A DNA stretch of 37,065 nt from an uncultured Prevotella sp. (GCA_900546575.1 URDM01000021.1:1-37065); one strand, 5' to 3'; numbered from the stretch's first letter, positions 14,476 through 22,400 are shown. Notes: generated by a model not told the origin, from the letters alone. Made by a program: numbers and translations.

Positions 14476-15492
14476 TTAGTCTGTATGTTTTTTGCCCGAC
14501 AGATGCCTTGTCGGCTCCTGCTTCTTCTCCACCTTTTGCTTATGCGTGGCATATACGATGGCTTCGAGCTGCATTATTAGGTTGCGCTTCTTCTTGCCGG
14601 GAGCATAGACGAATCCTTCTACCGTGACGACTTCACGGGGATAATATCCCCATATCGAACGAGCCACAAGCGGTCCGCCCATAGCATCGCCCTTCATCTC
14701 CCACAGTCCGTGCCACTCTTGCGTATGGATGTCTTCCCGCTCGTCATTCTTGTAGATTACGCTACATGCGTCATGTACGGTTGTCATGTACATCGAGTCG
14801 GTCTCTCCCTTTATGTTCACCTGCATCACGCTGTCGCGGTTGCGGAACTGCTGCTTATAGATGCAGATGTTCTGCATAGCCGTAGGCGAATCGTTTGAAA
14901 TCCACAGAAAGTCCTTGCCACGTTTGCACGACTTCATGTCGGCAGGAATCGGCATGTCAAACCCGAACATGCGCTTCACCTCTGCCTCCATCTTCGGGTT
15001 GTGCTTGCGCTGCAAGGTTTCGATGTAGGCTTTCGACTCGTGGGCTTTCAGCAGTTCAACCAATGTGTGTGCATTGCCTTGCAGGGCTGTGTCTTGGGCA
15101 GACATGCTGCGCAAGCAGTCGGCAGTAGGGGCGCATACTCGCACTATCAGTTGCGGTTGGGCATGCACATTGCGCTTGCATGCAATGCTCAGCTTGTCGT
15201 ATTTCTTCGGGTTGATGTCCACCACGACCAGCGACCTTGCGTATCGCAACACTCCCTTCAATGCTTCCGACGGCTTTATGTCAGGCTCGCTCACGTCAAA
15301 CATAGGTTCGCTCTGCGGCAATCCTTCGACGTCTATGCTCAGCGTATTGTACAATATGCTGTCAACATCGCCCACTACAGTCACCTCATACGGACTGCCT
15401 CCGCTCGTAGGCAGCATGCTCTTGCGGTCGTTGCAGGCAGCAATGAGCAGACAGAAGAAGCTAAGCAGGAGGCGTGTTACGTACTTATACAT
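14476..15492 (-). CDS. DUF4837 family lipoprotein
   Basis: A 338-residue probable lipoprotein: a hydrophobic N-terminus ending LLIAAC, with Cys20 as the lipidation site. The family is recognised from the segment GGSPYEVTVVGD after the lipobox, the LPQSEPMFDV stretch, the internal motif CKRGKDFLWISND, and late GLWEMKGDAMGGPLV and FVYAPGKKKRNLIMQLEA. Function is unknown in the family. It lies between rlmN (82 bp) and the pdxA-like gene (29 bp), an order I recall from other Bacteroidetes. The C-terminal ~20 residues are basic and probably disordered. Confidence 0.85.
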   Translation of the reverse strand: MYKYVTRLLLSFFCLLIAACNDRKSMLPTSGGSPYEVTVVGDVDSILYNTLSIDVEGLPQSEPMFDVSEPDIKPSEALKGVLRYARSLVVVDINPKKYDKLSIACKRNVHAQPQLIVRVCAPTADCLRSMSAQDTALQGNAHTLVELLKAHESKAYIETLQRKHNPKMEAEVKRMFGFDMPIPADMKSCKRGKDFLWISNDSPTAMQNICIYKQQFRNRDSVMQVNIKGETDSMYMTTVHDACSVIYKNDEREDIHTQEWHGLWEMKGDAMGGPLVARSIWGYYPREVVTVEGFVYAPGKKKRNLIMQLEAIVYATHKQKVEKKQEPTRHLSGKKHTD

Positions 15493-15538
15493 ATGGTATT
15501 TGTATATAGATATATTTGAGCAATCATTGCATATTGCT

Positions 15539-15559
15539 CCCCTCCCTGCGGGGGAGGGG
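15539..15559. repeat. GC-rich palindrome between rlmN and the DUF4837 gene
   Basis: CCCCTCCC and GGGAGGGG arms (15539-15546 with 15552-15559) around TGCGG, followed by TAAGGGGGA. Similar GC-rich palindromes are scattered between genes in Bacteroidetes. It lies inside the probable rlmN transcript. Confidence 0.7.
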
Positions 15560-15574
15560 TAAGGGGGATGGGCT

Positions 15575-16615
15575 TTATCTTCTTATGTCCTCAATCGTCT
15601 TTGCCGTAGACAGCAGTCCGCACGCGGCGAATATGTCCTGTCCTCGGCTTGCTCGAATGGTTGTTATGATGCCGTGATTGTTGAGATAGTCGCGGAAGGC
15701 CTCCATCTTCTGCTCGTCGCAACCCTCAAGGTCGACATTGGGAATCTTGTGGAAGCGTATGAGATTGATACGGCAGAACAGTCCCTTTGTCAGCTTCACA
15801 ATCTCGCGTGCATGAGTCATCGAGTCGTTTACGCCACGGAACATGATGTATTCGAACGAAAGGCGGCGCTGATGAGTGAAGTCATACTGGTGCATGAGGT
15901 CGATAATCTCCGTTATGGACATGCCGCGTTCGGCAGGCATGAGCATGGCTCGCTGCTCGGGAATGGGCGAGTGCATGCTGATGGCAACATGGCATTCGCT
16001 CTCGTCGAGAAATCTCTTCAGCTTGTTCTTCACGCCCACGCTGCTCACCGTGATGCGTTTGGGGCTCCATGCGTAGCCATAGTCAGACGTAAGCACCTCG
16101 GTAGCCTTCAGCACGTTGTCGAGATTGTCCATAGGTTCGCCCTGGCCCATAAACACAACGTTAGTCAATTTGTCGCGTTCGGGCAATGCGTATATCTGGT
16201 TGAGAATATCGGTCACGGTGAGATAACCCTCAAATCCCTGCTTGCCGGTCTGGCAGAACAGGCAGTTCATCTTGCATCCCACCTCGCACGAAACACAAAG
16301 TGTTGCGCGGTCGTGGTCGGGAATGTACACCGTCTCAACATGTTTGCCCGATGCTGTGGGGAAAAGATACTTTATTGTGCCGTCCTTCGACTTCTGGCAT
16401 TCTATGTGCGGCATGCAGCCTATGGTGTATTCGGCGGCGAGCTTCTCGCGGTTTGCCTTTGATATATTTGTCATTTCGTCAATCGACTCTACATGCTGTG
16501 TGTACAGCCACTTTGCCATCTGTCCGCCAGTGAAGGCAGGCATGCCAAGCGACTTTGCCACTTCTTTCAGTTCGTGGAGCGATAGTCCGAGTAGGGGTTT
16601 CTTATTGTCTGTCAT
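15575..16615 (-). CDS. rlmN: Dual-specificity 23S rRNA/tRNA adenine-C2 methyltransferase RlmN
   Basis: Radical-SAM enzyme that methylates A2503 of 23S rRNA and A37 of some tRNAs. The radical-SAM cluster motif is in CEVGCKMNCLFC; GQGEPMDN and, near the C-terminus, RASRGQDIFAACG with the catalytic cysteine are present. The frame can start at 16642, but the promoter at 16654-16685 would put the transcript start only a few nt before it, so the start at 16615 (MTDNKKPLLGLS, 346 residues) is preferred and matches Bacteroides homologues in length. It is the first gene of the minus-strand run toward the DUF4837 and pdxA-like genes. Confidence 0.95.
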   Translation of the reverse strand: MTDNKKPLLGLSLHELKEVAKSLGMPAFTGGQMAKWLYTQHVESIDEMTNISKANREKLAAEYTIGCMPHIECQKSKDGTIKYLFPTASGKHVETVYIPDHDRATLCVSCEVGCKMNCLFCQTGKQGFEGYLTVTDILNQIYALPERDKLTNVVFMGQGEPMDNLDNVLKATEVLTSDYGYAWSPKRITVSSVGVKNKLKRFLDESECHVAISMHSPIPEQRAMLMPAERGMSITEIIDLMHQYDFTHQRRLSFEYIMFRGVNDSMTHAREIVKLTKGLFCRINLIRFHKIPNVDLEGCDEQKMEAFRDYLNNHGIITTIRASRGQDIFAACGLLSTAKTIEDIRR

Positions 16616-16653
16616 ATAATTTTCGTTGTCGAATTGTTTCATATATATTTCTG

Positions 16654-16685
16654 CAAAATTAATGTTTTATTCGCAGAATACCAAA
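16654..16685 (-). promoter_or_regulatory. Promoter of rlmN
   Basis: On the minus strand TTTG (16685-16682), 20 bases, TAATTTTG (16661-16654): an exact consensus match with ideal spacing. The predicted start (~16648) favours the downstream rlmN ATG at 16615. Confidence 0.8.
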
Positions 16686-16700
16686 TGTTTGGGGGTGTAA

Positions 16701-16810
16701 TTCAAAAGGAGTCCTTTTGAATTGCAAATGTAGTCCTTTTACATTCCAAAAGGAGTCCTTTTGCCTTCCAAAACGAGTCCTTTTGCAAGCTAAAACGAGT
16801 CCTTTTGCAA
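16701..16810. repeat. 22-bp-period array of quasi-palindromes (5 units), locus A
   Basis: GTCCTTTT occurs at 16711, 16733, 16755, 16777 and 16799, exactly 22 bp apart. Units 1 and 3 contain the palindrome CAAAAGGAGTCCTTTTG. Every unit keeps the right arm GTCCTTTT; the left arm is AAAAGGA, AAATGTA, AAAAGGA, AAAACGA, AAAACGA. The array lies between the rlmN promoter and the HAD-fusion promoter. Related units form the array at 32345-32454. Confidence 0.92.
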
Positions 16811-16905
16811 GCCATAGTGACAATTAGGGTCAAACAGACCCGTAATAATGCCGTTTTTGTAGGGTTTTTATGGACGCAAGTGGGGCTTATTCGGAAAATA
16901 TCTGT

Positions 16906-16913
16906 TACCTTTG
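16906..16913 (+). promoter_or_regulatory. Putative -7 element for the HAD/C_GCAxxG_C_C gene
   Basis: TACCTTTG, 56 bp before the ATG at 16970. No clear TTTG at the -33 position, so support is moderate. Confidence 0.5.
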
Positions 16914-16969
16914 TGCGTGATAATTTGAATTTTGTGATTGACAATTGAACCAAGATAACAATAACGATT

Positions 16970-18073
16970 ATGATAAAGAATCTGATATTCGACTTCGGCA
17001 AGGTGCTTGTCGATTATGACTATATGCTGGTGCTCGACCAGGTGTTCAGCACACACGAGCAGTCGGTCGACTTCTACAATCATCTTATGGCAGAGGGATG
17101 GAACAAGCGTCTCGACCGTGAGGACAAGCCTTTCGATGCCATCATCGGCGATATGGCAGAGGCAATGCCGCAGTATGCCGACGAGATACGCCAGTTCGGC
17201 AATCGCTATACGGAGTTTGTCATTGGCGAGATTGACGGCATGCGCACCCTGCTCGAGCAGCTGAAGCAGGAAGGCTACAGACTCTTCGGGCTGACCAACT
17301 GGTGCAGCAAGGTGCATGTCACAATGAAGCAGTATCCGATATTCGAACTCTTGGAGGGCAGATTGGTTTCTTCTGAGGAGCATTTGATAAAGCCCGAACG
17401 TGCCATATACGAGCGGATGTGCGAGAAGTTCGCATTGAAGCCCGAGGAATGTGTGTTCGCCGACGACAGAATGGACAACATCGAGGCTGCACGTGCCTAC
17501 GGAATGCAAGGTATAGTGTTCCGCAATGCGCACCAGTATGAGGCCGACCTGCGTCGCATTCTCGACATAGAGAGTAGGGTGGAACGTGCTGTCGACAACT
17601 TCATGCAGGGTTATGGATGCTGTCAGTCGGTAGTGGCTGCCTTTGCGGATATGTACGGTCTCAGCGACAATCTTGCCAAGCGTATAGGCGCAGGCTTTGG
17701 CGGAGGAGTGGGACGCATGCGCATGATGTGCGGAGCCGTATCGGGTATAGTCACATGTGTAGGTCTCGACTGTGGTCAGACCGATGGCGCCGACCGCGAG
17801 GGAAAGTCAGCCTGCTACAAGGTAGTGCAGGATTTGCTTGCCAAGTCGAAAGAGCAGAACGGCTCGCTTATATGTGCCGAGATACTCGGACTGAAAGGTG
17901 TGGACAAGGCGCATTCGTCGTATGTGGCCTCGGCACGTACTGCCGAATACTACAAGAAGCGCCCGTGTGCCGCCAAGGTGGAGAGTGCCGCACGCATATT
18001 TGCCGACTATCTGGAGGACAAACTCTTCGCTGAGGAGTGCGCAGCCGACGACAGTAAGACGGTTTATAGATAA
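16970..18073 (+). CDS. HAD phosphatase fused to a C_GCAxxG_C_C redox domain
   Basis: A 367-residue cytoplasmic two-domain protein. Residues 1 to about 200 form a HAD-IA (YihX-like) hydrolase: IFDFGKVLVDYD with nucleophile Asp8, the LTNW motif, Lys141 in IKPERAIY and ADDRMDNIEAARAYGM. Residues from about 203 form a C_GCAxxG_C_C domain: GYGCCQSV (Cys217, Cys218), GAGFGGGVGRMRMMCGAVSG (Cys254), CAEILG (Cys302) and KRPCAAKV (Cys333). The latter family is usually a free-standing protein of about 140 residues, proposed to be redox-active. The reading frame is continuous, so the fusion is real unless the assembly is wrong. It suggests redox control of a phosphatase or channelling of two steps; the substrate is unknown. 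It is monocistronic, with a terminator at 18085-18120. Confidence 0.9.
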   Translation: MIKNLIFDFGKVLVDYDYMLVLDQVFSTHEQSVDFYNHLMAEGWNKRLDREDKPFDAIIGDMAEAMPQYADEIRQFGNRYTEFVIGEIDGMRTLLEQLKQEGYRLFGLTNWCSKVHVTMKQYPIFELLEGRLVSSEEHLIKPERAIYERMCEKFALKPEECVFADDRMDNIEAARAYGMQGIVFRNAHQYEADLRRILDIESRVERAVDNFMQGYGCCQSVVAAFADMYGLSDNLAKRIGAGFGGGVGRMRMMCGAVSGIVTCVGLDCGQTDGADREGKSACYKVVQDLLAKSKEQNGSLICAEILGLKGVDKAHSSYVASARTAEYYKKRPCAAKVESAARIFADYLEDKLFAEECAADDSKTVYR

Positions 18074-18084
18074 ATTTGATTGCT

Positions 18085-18120
18085 AAAAATGCGGATAATG
18101 CTAAATTTGTCCGCATTTTT
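18085..18120 (+). terminator. Rho-independent terminator after the HAD fusion gene
   Basis: Stem AAAAATGCGGA/TCCGCATTTTT with a 14-nt loop and a terminal T run, 12 bp after the stop codon. The A/T symmetry may also allow function on the minus strand. Confidence 0.85.
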
Positions 18121-18144
18121 GGTGCCAGTAAAGATAATTTGTTG

Positions 18145-18152
18145 TAACTTTG
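18145..18152 (+). promoter_or_regulatory. Promoter element for the envelope operon starting at 18192
   Basis: TAACTTTG at 18145-18152, 39 bp before the ATG at 18192, with a TTTG 23 bases upstream (18118-18121), slightly long spacing. It supports the start at 18192 over the in-frame ATG at 18150, which lies within this element. Confidence 0.55.
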
Positions 18153-18191
18153 CATAAACACATACAACGAATTGTAGTAAAAATAGATATT

Positions 18192-18512
18192 ATGTCAAAA
18201 TATATACTCATAGCAATGTTTATGGCTGTTGCCGGCATGTCTGTGCCATGCAGTGCCGAGACAGTTTGTTTGACGGAAATGGATATGATATACAATAACG
18301 ACATGTCGAAGATAACCATCTCGGTCAATGAGTCGGTGCTGCGTGTTATTGGGGCAGCAGGCGTGACAATGTCTGTTTATAACATCACGGGTGGAGTGCC
18401 TGTGATGAAGGTTAAGATTGACAGCCCTGACAAGCGTTTTGACCTGAACCTGCCGCGAGGCATTTATATCGTTCAGGTGGGCAAGGCTGTGCGTAAAATC
18501 GTAATAAAATAA
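18192..18512 (+). CDS. Small exported protein resembling a T9SS-type C-terminal sorting domain
   Basis: 106 residues. The N-terminus (MSKYILIAMFMAVAGMSVPCSAE) looks like a signal peptide of about 23 residues. The remainder is one beta-rich domain whose pattern VYNITG ... KRFDLNLPRGIYIVQVG ... KIVIK matches the shape of C-terminal domains of type IX secretion cargo (a Tyr-Asn-hydrophobic strand, LPxGIYIV, basic end). Unusually there is no cargo domain. The frame is open to 18150, but the promoter element argues for 18192. The L,D-transpeptidase gene begins 8 bp downstream, so the two are probably co-transcribed. Function unknown; the sorting-domain resemblance is by pattern only. Confidence 0.75.
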   Translation: MSKYILIAMFMAVAGMSVPCSAETVCLTEMDMIYNNDMSKITISVNESVLRVIGAAGVTMSVYNITGGVPVMKVKIDSPDKRFDLNLPRGIYIVQVGKAVRKIVIK

Positions 18513-18520
18513 TTCTGCTT

Positions 18521-20092
18521 TTGAGAAATCTGCATTTTGAACCCCTAAGGTTCTTTATTCTTGTAGCTCTTGTGGCATGCGCGTTGTGCTCGTGCAATGA
18601 GAGAAAGGTTGATATGCACGTTTCTCTTGATGCGTTTGCCGAATTGCGCAAACCATATTTACAAATTGACGAGGACAAGGTGAGCGAGAATATACGCCGA
18701 CTGGCATTTGCTGACCGGCCGCAAATGACTGCCGACCGCCACGCACGTACCTACTATCTTGAAGGCGGACGGCCCATGTGGCTGTCGCGCAAAGGTGCCG
18801 ACAGCAGGGTGGATAGCGTACTCAAGTATGTGGCAAAGGTAGATTCGTTCGGCTTTTCGCGCGAAGACTTCTGCTATACCACTATCAGCCGCGACCTGGC
18901 ACGTGTGCAAAAACTCGACTTCGACACTCTGCCCGATGCCGACAATGGCATCAATCGTGTGTATGCCCGACTGGAATACAGTCTGACCAAGGCTTTCCTG
19001 CGCTATTGCGAAGGTCAGCGCTTCGGCTTCACCAATCCCTACGACTTGTTCAACCGCCTTGATGTGCGCGACAGCGACTCTGTCCACGTGTCGTATCGCT
19101 CGCTATATGGCGTGCCTACAAAATTGGCTCGTAGCGAATTTCTTGATGAGGCTTACGGCGCAATAGTCTCAGGCTGCGAGAAAGTGGGGGCTTTCATGCA
19201 AGCCTCTTATCCCGAAAATCCTCTTTATCCCGAATTCTGTAAGATGTTGTCGCGTACGTTGTCGGCTTCCGAACGACGTCGGGTGTTCTGCAATATAGAG
19301 CGTAGCCGCTGGCGTCATGGCGACTATCCGCAGCTGCACGACAAGTATGTGCTGGTCAACGTGCCTACGCAGCAGCTTGAGGCGGTTGAAAAGAACGATA
19401 GGATTACTATGCGCATAGCGCTTGGCAGTATGGAGACGAAGACACCTTTGCTCACAGGACGCATCAAGCGCATTGACTTCAATCCGCAATGGATCATCCC
19501 CAAGAGCATCATCAAGACATCGGTGCGCCATCATGCAGGTGATGTGGGCTACTTCGAACGTCACAGCTATTTTGTGCGTGAGCGCAAGTCGGGCAAGATA
19601 ATCAGTCCCGCATTCGTAACAGCCGACATGATGATGAGCCACGACTATCATGTAGTGCAGCGCGGAGGCAAAGGCAATGCCCTGGGACGCATCATCTTCC
19701 GATTCGACAACGACTACAGCATATATCTGCACGATACATCAAGCCCTTCGGTTTTTGCCAATCGCAACCGCATAGTGTCGCATGGCTGCATACGTGTGGA
19801 GCGTCCTTACGACCTCGCAGTGTTTATGCTTGCCGATAAGGACGAGCGCGTTATGGAAAAGATGAAATACTCCATAGTCGCCGATCTGAGCAATGAAGGT
19901 GCTGAAACCGACGAGCGTCCCGTCATAGACAAGAGCAAGTTGCTGCACAGTCTGAGCGTCAAGCCTACCGTTCCGCTATTCATCACCTATTACACATTAT
20001 ATCCCAATGCCGACGGCGTGATGACAGGCTATGACGACATATATGGTTTCGACCCCGTGATATATGCTAAAATACAGAATTTCATAAAATAA
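18521..20092 (+). CDS. L,D-transpeptidase (YkuD domain) lipoprotein, YcbB-like
   Basis: 523 residues, envelope enzyme that would make or edit 3-3 cross-links in peptidoglycan or attach proteins to it. It starts with TTG at 18521, 8 bp after the previous gene; no in-frame ATG lies before the lipobox, and TTG gives a signal ending ALCSC with Cys25 as lipidation site. The N-terminal part resembles the scaffold region of YcbB/LdtD-type enzymes. The YkuD catalytic motif is SHGCIRV with His421 and Cys423; a conserved HD motif precedes it (His404). It is followed after 8 bp by the sigma-factor gene, suggesting that cell-wall remodelling and envelope-stress control are co-expressed. Confidence 0.9.
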   Translation: MRNLHFEPLRFFILVALVACALCSCNERKVDMHVSLDAFAELRKPYLQIDEDKVSENIRRLAFADRPQMTADRHARTYYLEGGRPMWLSRKGADSRVDSVLKYVAKVDSFGFSREDFCYTTISRDLARVQKLDFDTLPDADNGINRVYARLEYSLTKAFLRYCEGQRFGFTNPYDLFNRLDVRDSDSVHVSYRSLYGVPTKLARSEFLDEAYGAIVSGCEKVGAFMQASYPENPLYPEFCKMLSRTLSASERRRVFCNIERSRWRHGDYPQLHDKYVLVNVPTQQLEAVEKNDRITMRIALGSMETKTPLLTGRIKRIDFNPQWIIPKSIIKTSVRHHAGDVGYFERHSYFVRERKSGKIISPAFVTADMMMSHDYHVVQRGGKGNALGRIIFRFDNDYSIYLHDTSSPSVFANRNRIVSHGCIRVERPYDLAVFMLADKDERVMEKMKYSIVADLSNEGAETDERPVIDKSKLLHSLSVKPTVPLFITYYTLYPNADGVMTGYDDIYGFDPVIYAKIQNFIK

Positions 20093-20100
20093 TAATATAG

Positions 20101-20628
20101 ATGTCTACCCACTTGCCGACGACCGAAGCGGAAAAGCAGGCGTTTTTCGCCAATATTGTTGCCCAGTACAGCGAACGGCTGTATTGGACGGTTCGTCGTA
20201 TAGTGATTGATCATGACGATGCCGACGATGTGCTGCAGAACGTCTTTATCAAGGCGTGGAGCAATATGGACGACTTTCAGAACCGCTCAAAAATATCCAC
20301 ATGGCTGTATCGTATAGCTGTGAACGAGGCTCTCGACTTCATCAGGCGCAAGAAGGATATAGCCTCGCTTGGCGATGATGGCAATGTGGCAGTAGCCAAC
20401 AGACTCATGGCTGACGACTATTTTGACGGCGATAGGGCGCAGGCTCTGCTGCAAGCTGCTATCGCTTCGCTGCCCGATGTGCAGCGTGTGGTGTTCAATC
20501 TGCGCTACTACGACGAAATGAAATATTCGGAGATAAGCCAGTTGCTCAACACTTCCGAAGGGGCTTTGAAGGCGAGTTATCACATAGCCGTGAAGAAGAT
20601 AACGGCATTTGTAAAGAGTCATGAGTGA
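20101..20628 (+). CDS. RpoE-type ECF sigma factor
   Basis: 175 residues. Region 2 contains YWTVRRIVIDHDDADDVLQNVFIKAW and the -10-binding stretch STWLYRIAVNEALDFIRR. Region 4 has LPDVQRVVFNLRYYDEMKYSEIS with a helix-turn-helix LLNTSEGALKASYHIAVKKI. There is no receptor gene next to it; instead it is followed by a short single-pass membrane protein and a periplasmic helical protein, the layout of a Bacteroidetes RpoE-like envelope-stress operon. A 133-bp spacer with an 11-bp inverted repeat separates it from the putative anti-sigma gene. Confidence 0.93.
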   Translation: MSTHLPTTEAEKQAFFANIVAQYSERLYWTVRRIVIDHDDADDVLQNVFIKAWSNMDDFQNRSKISTWLYRIAVNEALDFIRRKKDIASLGDDGNVAVANRLMADDYFDGDRAQALLQAAIASLPDVQRVVFNLRYYDEMKYSEISQLLNTSEGALKASYHIAVKKITAFVKSHE

Positions 20629-20722
20629 AAAGGTTTATGCAATGCGCGGCATATATATAAAAATGTGTAGTCTATATATATAAATAGGTGTATAAAAAAA
20701 GATGTGTTAATTAAACCTTTTC
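20627..20722. other. AT-rich spacer bounded by an 11-bp inverted repeat between sigma and anti-sigma genes
   Basis: GAAAAGGTTTA (20627-20637), starting in the sigma stop codon, is the exact complement of TAAACCTTTTC (20712-20722). The 74-nt interior is AT-rich with two ATATATATAA runs 23 bp apart. It could fold as a long stem-loop that sets the sigma to anti-sigma expression ratio, or be an internal promoter region. Functional reading is inference. Confidence 0.5.
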
Positions 20723-20761
20723 CGCTTTTGTGAGTCAAATACATAAAATTATTGAAGGAAT

Positions 20762-21190
20762 ATGGAATCTGATGAGAAATATTTAGAGAGAAAATTCGGA
20801 AGACAGAATCATTTCGCTGTCCCTGAAGGATACTTGCAGAACTTGACCGCATCTGTAATGGCCAATGTCGGCAAGCAGCCCGAATGTGATGCGTCTGAAA
20901 ATGAAACTGCTTTGACTGAAAATGTAACTGCCAATGCAAGAGATTTACTCATGCAACCGTGGTGGCGTCGCGCTCGTGTGCGTATAGCTGCTGCTGCCGC
21001 TTGTCTGTTGCTGGCTGGCGGTACGGTTTTCTATACTTATTCGGCGCATCATGCCGAGCCTGCTTCCAATATGGCAGCGTCAGCTCCGAGCCATAACGTA
21101 GATGTCAGCACATCGACATCCTACAATGAGATTGCCGACTATACGATGCTCGACAATGACGATATTTATTCGCTCCTGGCAAGTAATTGA
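20762..21190 (+). CDS. Putative anti-sigma factor, single-pass membrane protein
   Basis: 142 residues. The N-terminal cytoplasmic part (about 1-65) contains KFGRQNHFAVPEGYLQNLTA, a pattern I recall from Bacteroidetes genes that follow rpoE-like sigma genes. Basic residues (WWRRARVRI) lead into one transmembrane helix (about 72-92), then a Ser/Ala-rich periplasmic tail of about 50 residues ending in an acidic segment. No zinc-binding ZAS motif (HxxxCxxC) is visible, so it is not a classical ZAS anti-sigma. The role as inhibitor of the upstream sigma factor is inferred from position, topology and size. Confidence 0.7.
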   Translation: MESDEKYLERKFGRQNHFAVPEGYLQNLTASVMANVGKQPECDASENETALTENVTANARDLLMQPWWRRARVRIAAAAACLLLAGGTVFYTYSAHHAEPASNMAASAPSHNVDVSTSTSYNEIADYTMLDNDDIYSLLASN

Positions 21191-21204
21191 TTAAATCATA
21201 AGAA

Positions 21205-21645
21205 ATGAGAATAAGCAAATGTTTTATAATTGCGCTCATGATGTTTGTCGTGTCATTGGCGCAAGCTCAGAAGCCTAAGAACTTTGATCCGGAACGCTTC
21301 CAGCGCGAACTGGAGCAGTTCATTGCCACACAGGCATGTCTGTCGCCTGCTGAGTCGGCTGAGTTTTTCCCGGTTTATCGTGAAATGCGCAACAAGCAAT
21401 GGGCGTATTTTGCTAACGAACGTCGTCTGCGCCATATCGACACAAGCGATGATAAGGCGTGTGCCGAGGCTATACGCAAGCGCGATGCGGGCGACTTGGA
21501 ACTCAAACGCATTCAACAGGCGTATCACGAGAAGTTTATGACCATTCTGCCGGCTTCGAAAGTATATCTGATTATTAAGGCTGAGGACAATTTCCATCGC
21601 CGTTTGTTTAAACAAAGTAATGGCGCTAAGAAGAAACACAATTAA
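21205..21645 (+). CDS. Periplasmic helical protein, Spy/CpxP-like in layout
   Basis: 146 residues with a signal peptide ending SLAQAQ. The mature part is almost wholly alpha-helical and charged, with AESAEFFPVYREMRNKQW and KRIQQAYHEKFMTILPASKV, similar in layout to periplasmic stress proteins that bind misfolded proteins and sense metal or envelope damage. It begins 14 bp after the putative anti-sigma gene, so it is likely part of the same stress operon and may act as a chaperone or feedback sensor. The true LTxxQ motif of CpxP/Spy is not evident; the likeness is of architecture, not proven homology. Confidence 0.75.
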   Translation: MRISKCFIIALMMFVVSLAQAQKPKNFDPERFQRELEQFIATQACLSPAESAEFFPVYREMRNKQWAYFANERRLRHIDTSDDKACAEAIRKRDAGDLELKRIQQAYHEKFMTILPASKVYLIIKAEDNFHRRLFKQSNGAKKKHN

Positions 21646-21668
21646 TTTATACAGGATATTCAGTTGAG

Positions 21669-22400
21669 ATGCAACGCTATTTTATAACTTTCGCCTACGA
21701 CGGTACGGCTTATCATGGCTGGCAGATTCAGCCCAATGGCAACTCTGTGCAGGAGGAGTTGCAGAAAGCTCTTTCTACTATTCTGCGTGAAAACATTGAA
21801 GTTGTGGGGGCAGGTCGTACTGATGCCGGTGTGCATGCGCGACGTATGACTGCACATTTCGAGACAGAAGCTAATTTCGATTGTGCGCAGTTTGCTTATA
21901 AACTCAATCGCCTGGTGCCTCGCGACATTGCCATTTACGATGTCTATCCGGTCGATGCCGACATGCATGCACGTTTCAGCGCTACATTGCGTACATATCA
22001 TTATTATATACATACACGCAAGAATCCTTTCTTGCGACATTATTCTTGCGAACTTCATTATCAGCTCGACTTCGATCTTATGAACCAAGCTGCTGCCCGT
22101 TTGCTTGCGATTGACGACTTCGGAGCTTTCTGCAAGGCGCATGCCGATGTCAAAACCACATTGTGCAATGTCACAGAAGCTGTATGGGTGCGCGATGCTG
22201 ACGATGCCTGGCATTTCCGTATCTCTGCCAACCGGTTCCTTCGCAACATGGTGCGTGCCGTAGTAGGTACGCTTATCGAGGTAGGCCGCCATCGTATGAC
22301 ATTGCAGCAGTTTGATGATGTCGTTGCAAGTGGAAGCCGCTCCAATGCAGGTGAAAGCATGCCCGGCAACGCTCTGTTCCTGGAGGATGTGAAGTATTGA
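21669..22400 (+). CDS. truA: tRNA pseudouridine synthase A
   Basis: 243 residues; forms pseudouridine at positions 38-40 of the tRNA anticodon arm. The catalytic motif GRTDAGVHA is present with Asp52; YDGTAYHGWQIQPN at the N-terminus and FLRNMVRAVVGTLIEVG near the C-terminus are typical. Length is normal. It starts 23 bp after the stress-operon gene and is likely transcribed with it by position. The assignment is secure. Confidence 0.97.
   Translation: MQRYFITFAYDGTAYHGWQIQPNGNSVQEELQKALSTILRENIEVVGAGRTDAGVHARRMTAHFETEANFDCAQFAYKLNRLVPRDIAIYDVYPVDADMHARFSATLRTYHYYIHTRKNPFLRHYSCELHYQLDFDLMNQAAARLLAIDDFGAFCKAHADVKTTLCNVTEAVWVRDADDAWHFRISANRFLRNMVRAVVGTLIEVGRHRMTLQQFDDVVASGSRSNAGESMPGNALFLEDVKY

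Noticed and set aside
16616..16642. Upstream RlmN start at 16642
   Set aside because: It would lie within a few nt of the predicted transcript start; the start at 16615 fits the promoter and the family length.
16702..17001. Minus-strand 99-codon frame across the AAAAGGA array
   Set aside because: Composed mainly of the translated repeat and overlaps the start of the HAD gene.
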